A stretch of 42,761 nucleotides of DNA from Sulfurimonas sp. (GCA_027083035.1 JALWSY010000152.1:1-42761), one strand, 5' to 3'. Numbered from the stretch's first letter, positions 1-10,687 are shown. Numbers and translations: made by a program. The notes: generated from the letters alone by a model not told the origin.

Positions 1-909
1 TGGAAGAATAAGGATGACCGAAAAGATAGATCCCATAGTCTGCATCCAATCAGGTACAGTAGAGTAAAGAAGGTGGTGACCACCAGCCCATAGATAAACA
101 AACATCAATCCCCAGAAAGAGAGAAGAGAGAGTTTATATGAGTAGATAGCCTGACCAGACTCTTTTGGTAAAAAGTAATAAATCATTGCAACGATAGGAA
201 CAGTAAAACCAAATGCAACTGCATTGTGACCATACCACCATTGAACAAGTGCATCATTTGTACCAGCATACATAGAAACAGAGTGATACCAAGCACCAAT
301 GCCACTCTCACCAGCTGCAGATGTTGCAAGCATAGTAGGAACTTCCATATTGTTGAAAAGGTAAAGCATAGCTATACCTAGGAAAGTCGCGATATAGTAC
401 CAGATAGAGATATAGAGTGACTTTTCACGACGAATACCGATAAGACCAAAAATACTCATACCGAAAAGTACCCATACAACAACGATAGCGATGTCGATTG
501 GCCACTCAAATTCAGCATACTCTTTTGATGTAGTAACACCAGCGAAAAGTGATACAACAACTGCTGCAACACCTACAATATATAACCAAAAGTGTAACTT
601 ACCAATAAACATCAAAAAGCCTGATTCTGCCATTGACACTTTAAGTACACGCTGACCAACATAATACCAAGTAGCAAAAATACCACTTAGTGTAAAACCA
701 AATATTACTGCATCCGTGTGCAGTGGACGAAGACGACTAAAGTTTGTAAACTCAGCCAAACCTGAACCTAGTATAGTGTTAACACTAGGGAATGCAAGTT
801 CAAATGCTAAAATTACACCGATGAGCATACCAACAATTCCTAAAAGAACTGTAGTTAGCATAAACATCTTTGCAACTGTATAGTCGTACTCTAATGGACG
901 ATTCTCCAT
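1..909 (-). CDS. ccoN: cbb3-type cytochrome c oxidase subunit I (CcoN), C-terminus truncated by window edge
   Basis: Reverse-strand reading from the ATG at 909 gives MENRPLEYDYTVAKMFMLTTVLLGIVGMLIGVILAFELAFPSVNT...LRPLHTDAVIFG...WAGGHHLLYSTVPDWMQ, with the HH metal-ligand motif. RBS ggaggct upstream. Absent from the ORF track because it runs off the window. Confidence 0.93.
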   Translation of the reverse strand, partial: MENRPLEYDYTVAKMFMLTTVLLGIVGMLIGVILAFELAFPSVNTILGSGLAEFTNFSRLRPLHTDAVIFGFTLSGIFATWYYVGQRVLKVSMAESGFLMFIGKLHFWLYIVGVAAVVVSLFAGVTTSKEYAEFEWPIDIAIVVVWVLFGMSIFGLIGIRREKSLYISIWYYIATFLGIAMLYLFNNMEVPTMLATSAAGESGIGAWYHSVSMYAGTNDALVQWWYGHNAVAFGFTVPIVAMIYYFLPKESGQAIYSYKLSLLSFWGLMFVYLWAGGHHLLYSTVPDWMQTMGSIFSVILILP

Positions 910-1131
910 ATATAGCCTCCTTAAGATTCAAAGCAATTAAGCTTAACAAATAATCAAAATATTCATTAAACCAATTAACATTGTATATTAGCAATAGAAT
1001 GGTTTAATTTATCTTAATTATAAGTTAAATTTTCATATTTATTATTTTTTTGTTTACTTTTGGAATTTTATATAAGTTTAAGTTCTGAGCGAAGGAGGTA
1101 GCAGTATAAATACTGCTTATAAAAAGAGAGA

Positions 1132-2292
1132 CTATCTTTTGATGAGAGAAAGAAACTCTTTAAAAATATAGCGACTCTCTTTAGGGCCGGGAGAGGATTC
1201 TGGGTGATGCTGTACTGAAAAGATAGGTGCATCATTATAACGCAAACCTTCAATAGTATTGTCAAAAAGGTTAGTATGTGTTATAGTCGCTATCTCAGTG
1301 ACACTATCAGGTACATTGTAGTTATGGTTTTGTGCTGTAATCTCTACTAGCCCAGTTTTTTCATTCTTTACAGGATGGTTGCCGCCATGATGTCCAAACT
1401 TTAGTTTAAATGTCTCATAGCCATGTGAGATTGAGAGCAGTTGGTGTCCCAAACAGATACCAAACATAGGTACTTTCGCTGTTATGAGTTTTTTTATCTG
1501 CTCTTGCTCTTTTTTAAGAACAAGTGGATCACCGGGACCATTTGATAGAAAAACACCATCAATCTTTTTATCTTGGTAGTCAGCTATTAAATCTTCAGCA
1601 TTAAAATTATTTGGAATAACTTCTACTCCTATCCCTGCACTTACAATTTCATTGAGAATATTTCTTTTCACACCAAAATCAACTACTACAATTTTTGCTT
1701 CTTGTTCTGGCGCTGCATCATATTCAAAACCTATTTTTTCTTCGTAAGTGCTAGATGTATGCGTGTATGCCTCTTTCGTGCTTACCTGCTCAATGTAGTT
1801 AATCTCTTCAATGCGTGGGGAGTCTGCTAAAACTCTTTTAAGCTCCTCTCTGTCGCTTATCTCAGTTGATGCCACCATCATCATAGCACCCTCTGAACGA
1901 ATCATTTTTGTTAAATATCTTGTGTCTATATCACAGATACCCATAACATTGTACTCTTTTAAGAAGCTAGATAAATCACCCTCTGCTCTAAAGTTGGAGT
2001 AGCGTTTTTGATACTTTCTGACTATCATCCCTTTTGCGTGTGCTGATTTGCTCTCCATATCTTGAGCATTTACTCCAACATTTCCAATCTCTGGCATTGT
2101 AAAAGTTACAAACTGCCCGGCATAAGAGGGATCAGACATAATCTCCTGATACCCACTCATAGATGTGTTAAAAACTATCTCGCCGACTAATGTGGTCTCT
2201 GCTCCAAAGCTATGAGCTTCTAAGTAGGTACCATTCTCAAGATAGATATAGACCTTTTTTAGGGACCCTTGTGCTACTTCATTTATACTCAT
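1132..2292 (-). CDS. carA: carbamoyl-phosphate synthase small subunit
   Basis: 386 aa; class I glutamine amidotransferase motifs (LSNGPGDP, MFGICLGHQLL, FSVQHHPESSPGP) and CarA N-terminal domain. Confidence 0.96.
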   Translation of the reverse strand: MSINEVAQGSLKKVYIYLENGTYLEAHSFGAETTLVGEIVFNTSMSGYQEIMSDPSYAGQFVTFTMPEIGNVGVNAQDMESKSAHAKGMIVRKYQKRYSNFRAEGDLSSFLKEYNVMGICDIDTRYLTKMIRSEGAMMMVASTEISDREELKRVLADSPRIEEINYIEQVSTKEAYTHTSSTYEEKIGFEYDAAPEQEAKIVVVDFGVKRNILNEIVSAGIGVEVIPNNFNAEDLIADYQDKKIDGVFLSNGPGDPLVLKKEQEQIKKLITAKVPMFGICLGHQLLSISHGYETFKLKFGHHGGNHPVKNEKTGLVEITAQNHNYNVPDSVTEIATITHTNLFDNTIEGLRYNDAPIFSVQHHPESSPGPKESRYIFKEFLSLIKR

Positions 2293-2843
2293 TATTCCAT
2301 ACCTCTTTTCATCATCTCTTCCCGGTAAAGTTTCTCATGTAAAATCTCAAACTCATCAGTCCCCGGGATAAATTTACGCTTATATGAGCGAATCTTGTCC
2401 ATAACTGCATCTTCAATCTCAGAAGTGTCCGCAATAAAGTTTGTGATAGCAGAGTAGATGATGTTTTTAATACGATTTTCCGCTACATCAAAATGGATAA
2501 GATCCTCTTCGTAGAGTTCATCAAGTATTTTATGACTTACATCAGAAAAGCGCTCTTCATAGTTTAAGATAACGCCATACTCCGGAGCGATTTTTTTCTT
2601 TATCATGAAAAACAGTTGCCTCTCATCAGCGAGCATAAATTCTATCTCTTCCTCATTTTCATCGCAAATTTCATTTACTTTTTCTTCAAGGGCTATCTCT
2701 TTTTTGACATCCTCTTCAAGAATCTTTTGTGCCTCAAAAGCTACTTTTTCAAGCCCTTGAGTCATAGTAACGACACCACTTTTGTTTAAGTCAATTGCAA
2801 TTTTGTTTGATATATGGGGGATAGCTTTGAGCGATATTTTCAT
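2292..2843 (-). CDS. DUF507 family protein
   Basis: 183 aa acidic protein (MKISLKAIPHISNKIAIDLNKSGVVTM...IRSYKRKFIPGTDEFEILHEKLYREEMMKRGME); recalled family resemblance. Overlaps the carA start. Confidence 0.7.
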   Translation of the reverse strand: MKISLKAIPHISNKIAIDLNKSGVVTMTQGLEKVAFEAQKILEEDVKKEIALEEKVNEICDENEEEIEFMLADERQLFFMIKKKIAPEYGVILNYEERFSDVSHKILDELYEEDLIHFDVAENRIKNIIYSAITNFIADTSEIEDAVMDKIRSYKRKFIPGTDEFEILHEKLYREEMMKRGME

Positions 2844-2918
2844 AATATGATGACCCTACTTATTTATTAAATTTGGACATTTTACAATATTTTAGGTAAA
2901 AGTCTGATTAGATGAGTC

Positions 2919-3428
2919 TTATTTATTTAAAAGTTGTGTGAGTGTTGATGCTTTTTTTGCATCCATTTTTGTAAGAATTTTACCAACGACTTTTGGTTTG
3001 AGTGATTGCAAGATAGCTACAGCTTCATTGGCTTGCATCTCAGAGAGAATACTTGCTGCAGAGGCTGCTTTCATTTTAGAAAAAGTTTGTGCTATCTTAC
3101 TCATCTTTGTACTTTTGAGTTCTTTTAAAATAGTCTCATTTTTTTGAAGCATACTTTTTACTTCTTTCTCTTTTTGTGTGATTTGAGAAAGTTTATCATT
3201 GAGAGCCTCCTCTTTGAGTTTGAGCTGTGCTTCTTTCTTCTTAAGTAGTTCCTCAGTTGCATTTTTTAAGGCACTGAGTGCTTGTTTTTGCTCATCGATG
3301 CGTTCAAGTTCAACTAGAAGCTCACTCTTTCTCTCTTTAAATATCTCAGTACACTCAAAGAGTCTATCACTTGTCTCTGCAGCGAAGAGGGAAGTGTAAA
3401 TGAAGAGAAGAAGGAGTAGGAGTTTCAA
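2919..3428 (-). CDS. MotE/MgtE-N-like periplasmic flagellar motor-associated protein
   Basis: 169 aa; N-terminal signal, coiled coil, then MSKIAQTFSKMKAASAASILSEMQANEAVAILQSLKPKVVGKILTKMD repeat resembling MotE/MgtE-N; adjacent to a FliJ-like gene. Confidence 0.6.
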   Translation of the reverse strand: MKLLLLLLFIYTSLFAAETSDRLFECTEIFKERKSELLVELERIDEQKQALSALKNATEELLKKKEAQLKLKEEALNDKLSQITQKEKEVKSMLQKNETILKELKSTKMSKIAQTFSKMKAASAASILSEMQANEAVAILQSLKPKVVGKILTKMDAKKASTLTQLLNK

Positions 3429-3859
3429 AATTCTTCCTTGTATCTTGTAGGTTGTTTAAAGGTCATAAGCGCGACCTCGTCTAAATCTTTTGCCTCTTGA
3501 AGTTTTTTAGCATCTTCAATTTTTTTTATCTCTTGGACTTCAAGGTAGTTAAATTTTTCATACTCAATCATAGCAAATCTGAGATGTTCTTGAGCCTCTT
3601 TGAGCTTCGCTTCTATCTGCACTATGTGCAGTTCACAATCTTCTATAATCACTCTTTGTGAGGTTAAGAGTCTCTTTGCCTGTAACAGCTCTGCCATTTT
3701 TCCCGAACTAGGAGTATCTATTGTTTGGAGTATGGCTCTAGAACTCTCAAGTTCTGCATACATTTTATCGAGTTGTGCATGGATACTCTGCACAACTCTC
3801 TCACTCTTTTGCATAAGGTTTTTTTTGACCTGAAGCAAGGGAGTATATTTTGTTTTCAT
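3425..3859 (-). CDS. FliJ-like coiled-coil protein
   Basis: 144 aa, almost entirely coiled coil; overlaps the MotE-like gene start by 4 nt. Confidence 0.5.
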   Translation of the reverse strand: MKTKYTPLLQVKKNLMQKSERVVQSIHAQLDKMYAELESSRAILQTIDTPSSGKMAELLQAKRLLTSQRVIIEDCELHIVQIEAKLKEAQEHLRFAMIEYEKFNYLEVQEIKKIEDAKKLQEAKDLDEVALMTFKQPTRYKEEF

Positions 3860-3862
3860 AAT

Positions 3863-5119
3863 CTAGAGGATGATAGTATCATCTCTCTCTGGTGAAGTGG
3901 AGATAATCCCCACCTTTGTTCTACTAATCTCTTCTATGGTTTTGACAAAGTCCTGTGCATCTTGAGGGAGTGCATCAAAGCTTCGCACACCTACTGAGCC
4001 ATTCCACCCTTTAAATGTTTTGTAGATAGGTGTAACAGCATCAAGGTTTGATGGCATATAATCTATCTCTTTACCCTCATACTCATAAGCTACACAGAGT
4101 TTTACCTCTTCAAAACCATCTAAAACATCAAGTTTCATAAGTGCTAACTCATCACATCCGTTGAGTCTTGCAGCGTGTCGCGTAGCAACTGCATCAAACC
4201 AACCACAACGACGAGCGCGTCCTGTTGTTGTTCCAAACTCATGCCCTTGCTCTCCTAAGCGTTTTCCATCTTCGCCAAAATCTTCAGATGGAAAAGGTCC
4301 ATTTCCAACACGCGTACAGTATGCTTTTACTATACCGATAACCTTGCCAATATCTTTTGGATTGATACCCAAACCTGTACAGGCACCCGCGCTAACAGTT
4401 GCAGAAGAGGTTACAAAAGGATAAGTTCCATGGTCAATGTCTAGAAGTGTACCTTGAGCGCCCTCTAAGAGAACACGCTTATTATCATCAATGGCTCTCC
4501 ATACAAGCTGGGTAGTGTCTGTAATGAAAGGTGCTAGTTTGCTCTTAAAGCCTTCAAGCTCGGCAAGTAGTTCAGACTCTATTGGTGTAGGAATTTCGTA
4601 AATATCAAAAATCGCACGATTCTGCTCAAAGTAGTCAATGATAGCATTTGCTAGTTTTGTAGGATTTAAAAGTTCGCCAACACGAAAACCGGTACGGTTA
4701 ATCTTATCAGCATAAGCAGGACCGATGCCTTTTCCTGTCGTACCAATAGCTTTATCACCCTTGAGACGCTCTTTTGCTTGATCTATAAGTGCGTGGTAGT
4801 AGAGATTAAGGTGTGCCTTATCAGAGATAAAAAGACGACCCTCAAGGTTTTCAAACTGCTCCATCTCTTTGATGATAGACTCAGGCGAGAGGACTACGCC
4901 ATTGCCTACAACATTAATGGCATCAGGGTTTAAAACACCCGATGGGATAAGGTGTAGAGCGTATTTTGTACCATCTACCCAGATAGTGTGGCCAGCATTG
5001 TGTCCACCCTGTGAACGGCAGACCATATCGTACTCACACGCTAATCTATCTACTATTTTACCCTTTCCTTCATCGCCCCATTGGATGCCTACAATTAAAT
5101 CTGCTTTACGACTCGGCAT
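3863..5119 (-). CDS. purA: adenylosuccinate synthetase
   Basis: 418 aa; [48 protein letters not shown] motifs. Confidence 0.98.
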   Translation of the reverse strand: MPSRKADLIVGIQWGDEGKGKIVDRLACEYDMVCRSQGGHNAGHTIWVDGTKYALHLIPSGVLNPDAINVVGNGVVLSPESIIKEMEQFENLEGRLFISDKAHLNLYYHALIDQAKERLKGDKAIGTTGKGIGPAYADKINRTGFRVGELLNPTKLANAIIDYFEQNRAIFDIYEIPTPIESELLAELEGFKSKLAPFITDTTQLVWRAIDDNKRVLLEGAQGTLLDIDHGTYPFVTSSATVSAGACTGLGINPKDIGKVIGIVKAYCTRVGNGPFPSEDFGEDGKRLGEQGHEFGTTTGRARRCGWFDAVATRHAARLNGCDELALMKLDVLDGFEEVKLCVAYEYEGKEIDYMPSNLDAVTPIYKTFKGWNGSVGVRSFDALPQDAQDFVKTIEEISRTKVGIISTSPERDDTIIL

Positions 5120-5169
5120 TTAGTGCCTCCCTGCATTGAACTTTAGTTCTTATCATTATATATTTCCTA

Positions 5170-6018
5170 TTACTTTGTTAATTCTTCACAGAGTGCATCT
5201 GTGTATATGGCAAAACCTACGGATGTAAGGTCTGCATTTTTATATCTTCCACCGCGGGCATAGACTTCATTTCCTGCTATACATCTGAAAAAAAGCTCAT
5301 CATAGTAGAGCATTTTTGCATAGTACATCGGTGCGAGGACTGTGTTTTTGCACTCCATCTCTGAACATAAATCTTTCATCTTTTGAAGCTCATTTTTAAT
5401 AGCTTCCGGTGCGAGTGCCATCACTTCATCTATCTGCTCGATATACTGCAGATAGACGAGTTTTGTAAGCCACTCTACTTCAAGAGAGATAAATTTGTCA
5501 ATATTGATATGTCTAAAGTCATCAATACTCAAACTCTCAAACATCTCTACTAGCAGTTCAGGTATTTTTATGTTGGATATCTGCATCAAAGGCTGTACCT
5601 CTAACTTCTCAAAGATATCAAGGGCAAGGGAAGCAACTGAGGAGAGTTTTGCCTCTCCCATATACTCAACACCTACCTGATACTGCTCAGTTGTAGGATA
5701 GGTCACTACTGGTTGAATGTAGAACCATTTTTTTTGTGTTGTATTTTTCCCTAAACGCTTCTCAATAATTCGTACAACATCTATAGTAGAGTCAGCACGA
5801 AGGGAGAGAGCGTTATTCTTTGCATCATTGACACGAATCAACTCTCTTTGATCTGCGATGCTGAGGTGCTGGTGGTAGGAGAAGATAGGGGTAACAATCT
5901 CTTCGTACCCATTTGCATCAAGAATTTCACTTGCTACATTTTCTATACGGCGTTTTACCTTTGCAGACTCTCCAAAGTAGAGTTTAGTACCCTGAGGTAT
6001 CTCATGCTCTAGTATCAT
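5170..6018 (-). CDS. ATP phosphoribosyltransferase regulatory subunit (HisZ-like, class II aaRS-like fold)
   Basis: 282 aa; HisRS-like core (YEEIVTPIFSYHQHL, LRADSTIDVVRI, YARGGRYKNADLTSVGFAIYTDAL) without an anticodon-binding domain. Confidence 0.75.
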   Translation of the reverse strand: MILEHEIPQGTKLYFGESAKVKRRIENVASEILDANGYEEIVTPIFSYHQHLSIADQRELIRVNDAKNNALSLRADSTIDVVRIIEKRLGKNTTQKKWFYIQPVVTYPTTEQYQVGVEYMGEAKLSSVASLALDIFEKLEVQPLMQISNIKIPELLVEMFESLSIDDFRHINIDKFISLEVEWLTKLVYLQYIEQIDEVMALAPEAIKNELQKMKDLCSEMECKNTVLAPMYYAKMLYYDELFFRCIAGNEVYARGGRYKNADLTSVGFAIYTDALCEELTK

Positions 6019-7131
6019 CTATGCTTCCATTGCAAAGGTGATTTCATTGAAGATTTTGTTTGCAGTTCCATCATAGGCTCTGCGACCGATTTTCGCAAGT
6101 GCAAGTTCAACAGCATTGACGACCCAAGCCATCTCATAATTTTCAATAAGTCCCATTTGATTAATTCTAAAAATCTTCCCTTTTAAGTGGTCTTGACCAC
6201 CGGCAATATTTACATCAAACTCCTCTTTTAAAATCTTTCTGATAGCACTTGCATCACTATCATCAATAGTTGTCATTGAGGGTGCAGGTCGTGTTGGATA
6301 GATATGCAAACCCAATGCTTTCAAGGCTTCTGTTACTGCTTTTGCTCGCGTTGCAGTTTTTGTGTAGAGTGCTTCGATACCGCCGTCGGCTTCAATAGTC
6401 TCTAAAACTTCTAAGAGACCGATAGTAAGGGTAGTTGCAGCAGTATAAGCAGTTGTGTTTTGTCGCTGCTTTTTTATCTCTGATGCAAGGTTAAGATAAT
6501 ACCCCTTCCCTTCACCTATCTTCTCTATCGCTGCACTACTTAAGCCGAGAAGTGAAAGCCCCGGAGGAAGCATTAACGCTTTTTGGCTTCCTGCTAGGAG
6601 TGCATCAATATGAGTTACATCAATACTCTCCACTCCAACAGCAGTAATTCCATCAGCAATAATCATAATTTGAGGGCTTATCTTTTTCGCAGCAGCTGCT
6701 ATCTCTTCAACAGAGTGACGCAATCCTCCTGCAGATTCACTTATCTGAATAGCAATTGCATCAATTTCTGGATTTTTTTCAAGGGCATCAACAACCGCTT
6801 CAACAGATGCGGGAGTATCCCACTCATTCTTTATCTCTACATTTTGAAGTCCGTGAGCAAGTGCTATTTTGCCAAAGCGTTCACCAAATTTTCCACTATT
6901 TATGCTTAGAAGTGTATTGTGACAGAGGTTTATGACAGCAGCTTCCATGGCACCTGTTCCACTTGAAGCAAGCATAATGACTTCATCTGTTTTAAAGAGT
7001 TTAAAAAGGTGTGAGCGAGTCTTCTCAAAGATGGCTTCAAATTCGGGTGTACGGTGATGCATAGTAGCATCACTCATTGCATTACGAACATTTTGTGGTA
7101 CTGGAGTTGGACCCGGTGTAAAAAGTAACAT
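6019..7131 (-). CDS. class V aminotransferase (serine/alanine-glyoxylate aminotransferase-like)
   Basis: 370 aa; N-terminal LLFTPGPTPVP, MHHRTPEF, PLP-lysine region LLAGSQKALMLPPGLSLLGLS. Confidence 0.85.
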   Translation of the reverse strand: MLLFTPGPTPVPQNVRNAMSDATMHHRTPEFEAIFEKTRSHLFKLFKTDEVIMLASSGTGAMEAAVINLCHNTLLSINSGKFGERFGKIALAHGLQNVEIKNEWDTPASVEAVVDALEKNPEIDAIAIQISESAGGLRHSVEEIAAAAKKISPQIMIIADGITAVGVESIDVTHIDALLAGSQKALMLPPGLSLLGLSSAAIEKIGEGKGYYLNLASEIKKQRQNTTAYTAATTLTIGLLEVLETIEADGGIEALYTKTATRAKAVTEALKALGLHIYPTRPAPSMTTIDDSDASAIRKILKEEFDVNIAGGQDHLKGKIFRINQMGLIENYEMAWVVNAVELALAKIGRRAYDGTANKIFNEITFAMEA

Positions 7132-7251
7132 TTTTATATTTCCTACAAAGTTTAATTAAAAAACCTCGTATTATATCGAAATATTTTTAAAGTTTGTACT
7201 ATAATGAGTGCAATAAAGTGTAACAATAATTTTAAGGAAGTAAATAGATCG

Positions 7252-8730
7252 ATGTTAAATGAGATTGAAAAAGCTAAAAATGAGATAGTCGATTTACATA
7301 ACACCCTAAAAGAGCTAGAAGAGAGTAAATTTTTTCTTAAAGAGATAGAGAAACTCGCACATATTGGATACTGGAAATTAAACCTTAAGGATAATAGTGC
7401 AATTTGGAGTGCAGAAATGTACCGACTTTATGGAGTGGATGCGAAAACTTTTCAACCATCTTTAGAGGGTGTATTTCCATTTTTAAGTAAAGCAGATATT
7501 AAGGTAGTGCAACAGGGGATTGAGCGTGCTGTTGCAACAGGTGAACGCCAAAAGATATTTTATACTATTCATCGCAAAGATGGGAGTGATATTCTTGTAG
7601 AGACTTATGGAAAAGTAGAGTTTGATGCTTCTGGAGTTCCGCACTATCTTATCGGTACTGCTATGGATATTACAGAGCGAGTAAAACTAGAACAAAACAA
7701 TAGTGAACTTGCACAATTAGTGGAAAACTCGAGTGCTGAGGTCTATATACTCTCTAAAGATACACTACAGTACCTCTACGCAAATAGAGGTGGTTTGAAA
7801 AATCTTGGTTATAGACTAGAAGAACTTCGAGGGTTGCACTATTCTGTCATCTATAGTGATATGAGTAATGAGGAAGCTAATCATATAAAAGAGGAAGTTG
7901 AACAATATTCGTCATATACTGCCTATATGCAATGTAAAAGAAAAGATACTAGTTACTATCCTATGCAGGCAAATATACAAAAGATAAAATATAAAAATCA
8001 GGATGCCTATGTAGTGTTTGGTACAGACATATCGCGACTTGAAGAGGTAAAGGAGCGACTTTTTTATCAGGCAAATTATGATTATCTTACAAAACTACCA
8101 AATAGAATACTCTTTTATGACCGTCTCAATGTTGCAATTAACAGAGCTACCCGAGATAAGCATAGTGTAGCACTTCTTTTTATTGATTTAGATAATTTTA
8201 AGCAGATTAATGACTCTATGGGACACGATGTTGGTGATATTGTTTTAAAAGAGGTTGCTCAGCGTTTACAAAGTTCGTTGAGAACATCAGATACTTTAGC
8301 GCGTTTAGGGGGAGATGAGTTTACTGTCATTATAGAGGATAGTACACAAGTAGAACAGCTTACAACTTTAGCACAAAATCTTCTTAAAACGCTTCAGCCA
8401 CCAATAGGCTATAAAGAGCAGCAGTTCTATCTTTCATGTAGTATCGGCATAGCACTCTATCCTAAAGATGGTGTGAATCGTCATGATTTACTCAAAGGAG
8501 CAGATGCTGCGATGTACAAGGCAAAAGAGTTAGGGAAAAATAGATTCCAATTCTTTACACCAAATATGACAAAATCGGCACATGATAGAGTAAAAATTGA
8601 AGCACAGTTGCGGCAAGCTATAGAGAATCAAGAGTTTGTTGTATATTACCAACCGCAGATAGATTTCGTAATCATTCTATTATCGGTCTTGAAGCACTTG
8701 TACGCTGGAAACATCCAAAAGATGGGATGA
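7252..8730 (+). CDS. PAS-PAS-GGDEF protein, 5' part of a GGDEF-EAL gene interrupted by a frameshift
   Basis: ATG at 7252 follows the RBS taaggaag. The track start at 7204 overlaps a TATAAT box at 7200-7205. PAS domains, then DYLTKLPNRILFYDRL...LARLGGDEFTVI. Reads YYQPQIDF, then leaves the EAL frame and stops at 8730. Confidence 0.85.
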   Translation: MLNEIEKAKNEIVDLHNTLKELEESKFFLKEIEKLAHIGYWKLNLKDNSAIWSAEMYRLYGVDAKTFQPSLEGVFPFLSKADIKVVQQGIERAVATGERQKIFYTIHRKDGSDILVETYGKVEFDASGVPHYLIGTAMDITERVKLEQNNSELAQLVENSSAEVYILSKDTLQYLYANRGGLKNLGYRLEELRGLHYSVIYSDMSNEEANHIKEEVEQYSSYTAYMQCKRKDTSYYPMQANIQKIKYKNQDAYVVFGTDISRLEEVKERLFYQANYDYLTKLPNRILFYDRLNVAINRATRDKHSVALLFIDLDNFKQINDSMGHDVGDIVLKEVAQRLQSSLRTSDTLARLGGDEFTVIIEDSTQVEQLTTLAQNLLKTLQPPIGYKEQQFYLSCSIGIALYPKDGVNRHDLLKGADAAMYKAKELGKNRFQFFTPNMTKSAHDRVKIEAQLRQAIENQEFVVYYQPQIDFVIILLSVLKHLYAGNIQKMG

Positions 8731-9368
8731 TTGCCCCGTACCGCTTTATCCCTTTTGCGGAGGAGAGTGGTTTGATTGTTTCTATTGATAGATTAGTGAT
8801 GCAAAAGGCTATGCAGGAGGTCTCAATATGGATGAAAGAGGGACTTTTTTCTGGAATACTTTCGATAAATCTTGCTATTAAGCAGCTCAATCAGAAAGAT
8901 TTTATTCAAAAACTACAAGAGTATATGCAATGCACAAATTTTCCAGCAGACTCTTTAAAACTTGAAATTACCGAGGGAGATATTATGAAAGATCCTGAGA
9001 CTTCTATCTCTGTGCTTGATGAGATTACATCTTTAGGAATTAAGCTCTCTGTTGATGATTTTGGAACAGGATACTCCTCTTTGGCTTATTTGAAAAAGTT
9101 ACCGGTTTCACAACTTAAGATAGATAAGTCCTTTGTTGATGCACTTCCTGAATGCGAAGATGATGCTTCTATTGTAAAAACAATCATATCACTAGGAGAG
9201 GGACTAAACTTAAATATTATTGCAGAGGGAGTTGAGGAGGAGAAGCAACTAAATTTCTTAAAGGAAAATGGGTGCTATAATATCCAGGGTTATTACTACT
9301 CAGAACCTCTTAACACAGAGACGATGCACACTTATTTAAGAGTGCATCAAGAGAGCTTGACTAGTTAG
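8727..9368 (+). CDS. EAL domain, 3' part of the frameshifted GGDEF-EAL gene
   Basis: EAL features (LKLEITEGDIM, LSVDDFGTGYSSLAYLKKLPVSQLKIDKSFV, IIAEGVEEEKQLNFLKENGCYNIQGYYYSEPL). The same frame upstream of the ATG (from 8667) reads RNHSIIGLEALVRWKHPKDG, i.e. the EAL motif. Confidence 0.85.
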   Translation: MIAPYRFIPFAEESGLIVSIDRLVMQKAMQEVSIWMKEGLFSGILSINLAIKQLNQKDFIQKLQEYMQCTNFPADSLKLEITEGDIMKDPETSISVLDEITSLGIKLSVDDFGTGYSSLAYLKKLPVSQLKIDKSFVDALPECEDDASIVKTIISLGEGLNLNIIAEGVEEEKQLNFLKENGCYNIQGYYYSEPLNTETMHTYLRVHQESLTS

Positions 9369-9753
9369 ACATCCTTGCAGTAATAGTGTTGAGTGTTTTA
9401 AAGATGGCATCCTCTTGAAATGGCTTAACCATGTAGCCGTTAGCACCCTTTTTAATCATCTTAAGAACACTCGCTTTAGATCCCTCTGTTGTTGCCATAA
9501 TGATGCGTGTTTTATTCCACTCTTTGTTGGCTCTAACGGCATCAACAACTTCTTCTCCTGTCATGTTTGGCATATTCCAATCAAGAAGCATAATATCAAC
9601 TTTCTCTTTTTTCATAACCTCCATAGCCTCAAGTCCATCTTCCGCCTCAAAGATATTTAACTCTTTCCATTCAGGCGGCTTGAAGTAGCGTTTTATTGTA
9701 TTTGTAAGAACGCGTCTTACGATTTTACTATCATCTACGATTAATACATTCAT
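9361..9753 (-). CDS. CheY-like single-domain response regulator
   Basis: MNVLIVDDSKIVRRVL...DIMLLDWNMPNMTGEEVV...ATTEG...NGYMVKPFQ. Start moved from 9783 to the ATG at 9753, which has an aaaggtaaaaat RBS. Confidence 0.9.
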   Translation of the reverse strand: MNVLIVDDSKIVRRVLTNTIKRYFKPPEWKELNIFEAEDGLEAMEVMKKEKVDIMLLDWNMPNMTGEEVVDAVRANKEWNKTRIIMATTEGSKASVLKMIKKGANGYMVKPFQEDAIFKTLNTITARMSN

Positions 9754-9863
9754 ATTTTTACCTTTGATTATGTTAATATACACTTTTAGAATTTTAACAC
9801 AAAAAATAAAATTTTTTCTATGAAATCTCTTTAAAAAAGATTAATCTAATTATTGGGGTATAA

Positions 9864-10631
9864 ATGAGTATATTTGATTCGATTTTACTAGGAGTTATAG
9901 AAGGATTTACAGAATTTCTTCCTATTTCATCGACTGGGCATCTCATTGTCGCGAGTCACTTTTTAGGGATAGACCAGACAAGTGTAACCAAAGCGTATGA
10001 GGTGATTATACAGTTTGCTGCTATTTTAGCAGTTATCTTTAACTACAAAGAGAAGTTTACTCTTCGAAAGATAGATCTCTGGAGTAAGGTTTTTTTAGCA
10101 TTTTTACCTATAGGAGTGGTGGGTTTCCTCTTTTCGCATCAGATTAAAGAACTCTTTAGTATAACTGTAGTAGCCATCATGTTTATTGTGGGAGGGGTAA
10201 TCTTTGTGCTTGTTGAGAAGTTTTTTATTCCCCAAGAGAAGTCTATGATAGAGGATGTTGAAGCGGTTTCATTTAAGCAGGCAATAATCATAGGAGTGGC
10301 GCAAGTTTTTGCTCTTGTTCCCGGTACAAGCAGGGCAGGCTCTACTATTATAGGCGCATTGCTTGTAGGTTTGAGCCGCAGGGCGAGTGCTGAGTTTAGT
10401 TTTTTACTTGCATTTCCTGTGATGGGGGCTGTCACAGCATATGATTTGTTAAAACATTATAAAGAGTTTAGTGATGCAAATCTACTCACTTTAGGGATTG
10501 GTTTTTTTGTTGCTTTTGGGGTGGCATATCTTACTATTAAACTTTTTTTGAAGTTTTTAGAGAAGTTTACTTTTCTTTTCTTTGGTATTTATCGAATAAT
10601 TTTTGGAGTAGTGTTGTTGTTATTATTTTAA
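9864..10631 (+). CDS. uppP: undecaprenyl-diphosphatase
   Basis: 255 aa membrane protein; [19 protein letters not shown] and [17 protein letters not shown] motifs. Confidence 0.96.
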   Translation: MSIFDSILLGVIEGFTEFLPISSTGHLIVASHFLGIDQTSVTKAYEVIIQFAAILAVIFNYKEKFTLRKIDLWSKVFLAFLPIGVVGFLFSHQIKELFSITVVAIMFIVGGVIFVLVEKFFIPQEKSMIEDVEAVSFKQAIIIGVAQVFALVPGTSRAGSTIIGALLVGLSRRASAEFSFLLAFPVMGAVTAYDLLKHYKEFSDANLLTLGIGFFVAFGVAYLTIKLFLKFLEKFTFLFFGIYRIIFGVVLLLLF

Positions 10632-10687
10632 ATGGTACTTTTTTTGCTTGTATAGGGTGTAGATATCTGAAAAGTAAAGGAGATATT

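Noticed and set aside
1100-1117. agcagtat-aa-atactgct palindrome downstream of carA as terminator
   Set aside because: Short stem with a 2-nt loop and no T-run on the carA strand; could be a chance palindrome.
4161-5123. Plus-strand ORFs opposite purA
   Set aside because: Pro/Ser-rich shadow translations of conserved purA sequence.
7204-7251. ORF track start of the GGDEF protein at 7204
   Set aside because: That ATG overlaps a TATAAT box (7200-7205); the ATG at 7252 has a proper taaggaag RBS.
8655-8675. Programmed ribosomal frameshift in the GGDEF-EAL gene
   Set aside because: The sequence agatttcgtaat has no canonical X-XXY-YYZ slippery heptamer and no clear downstream stimulator; mutation or sequencing error is more likely.
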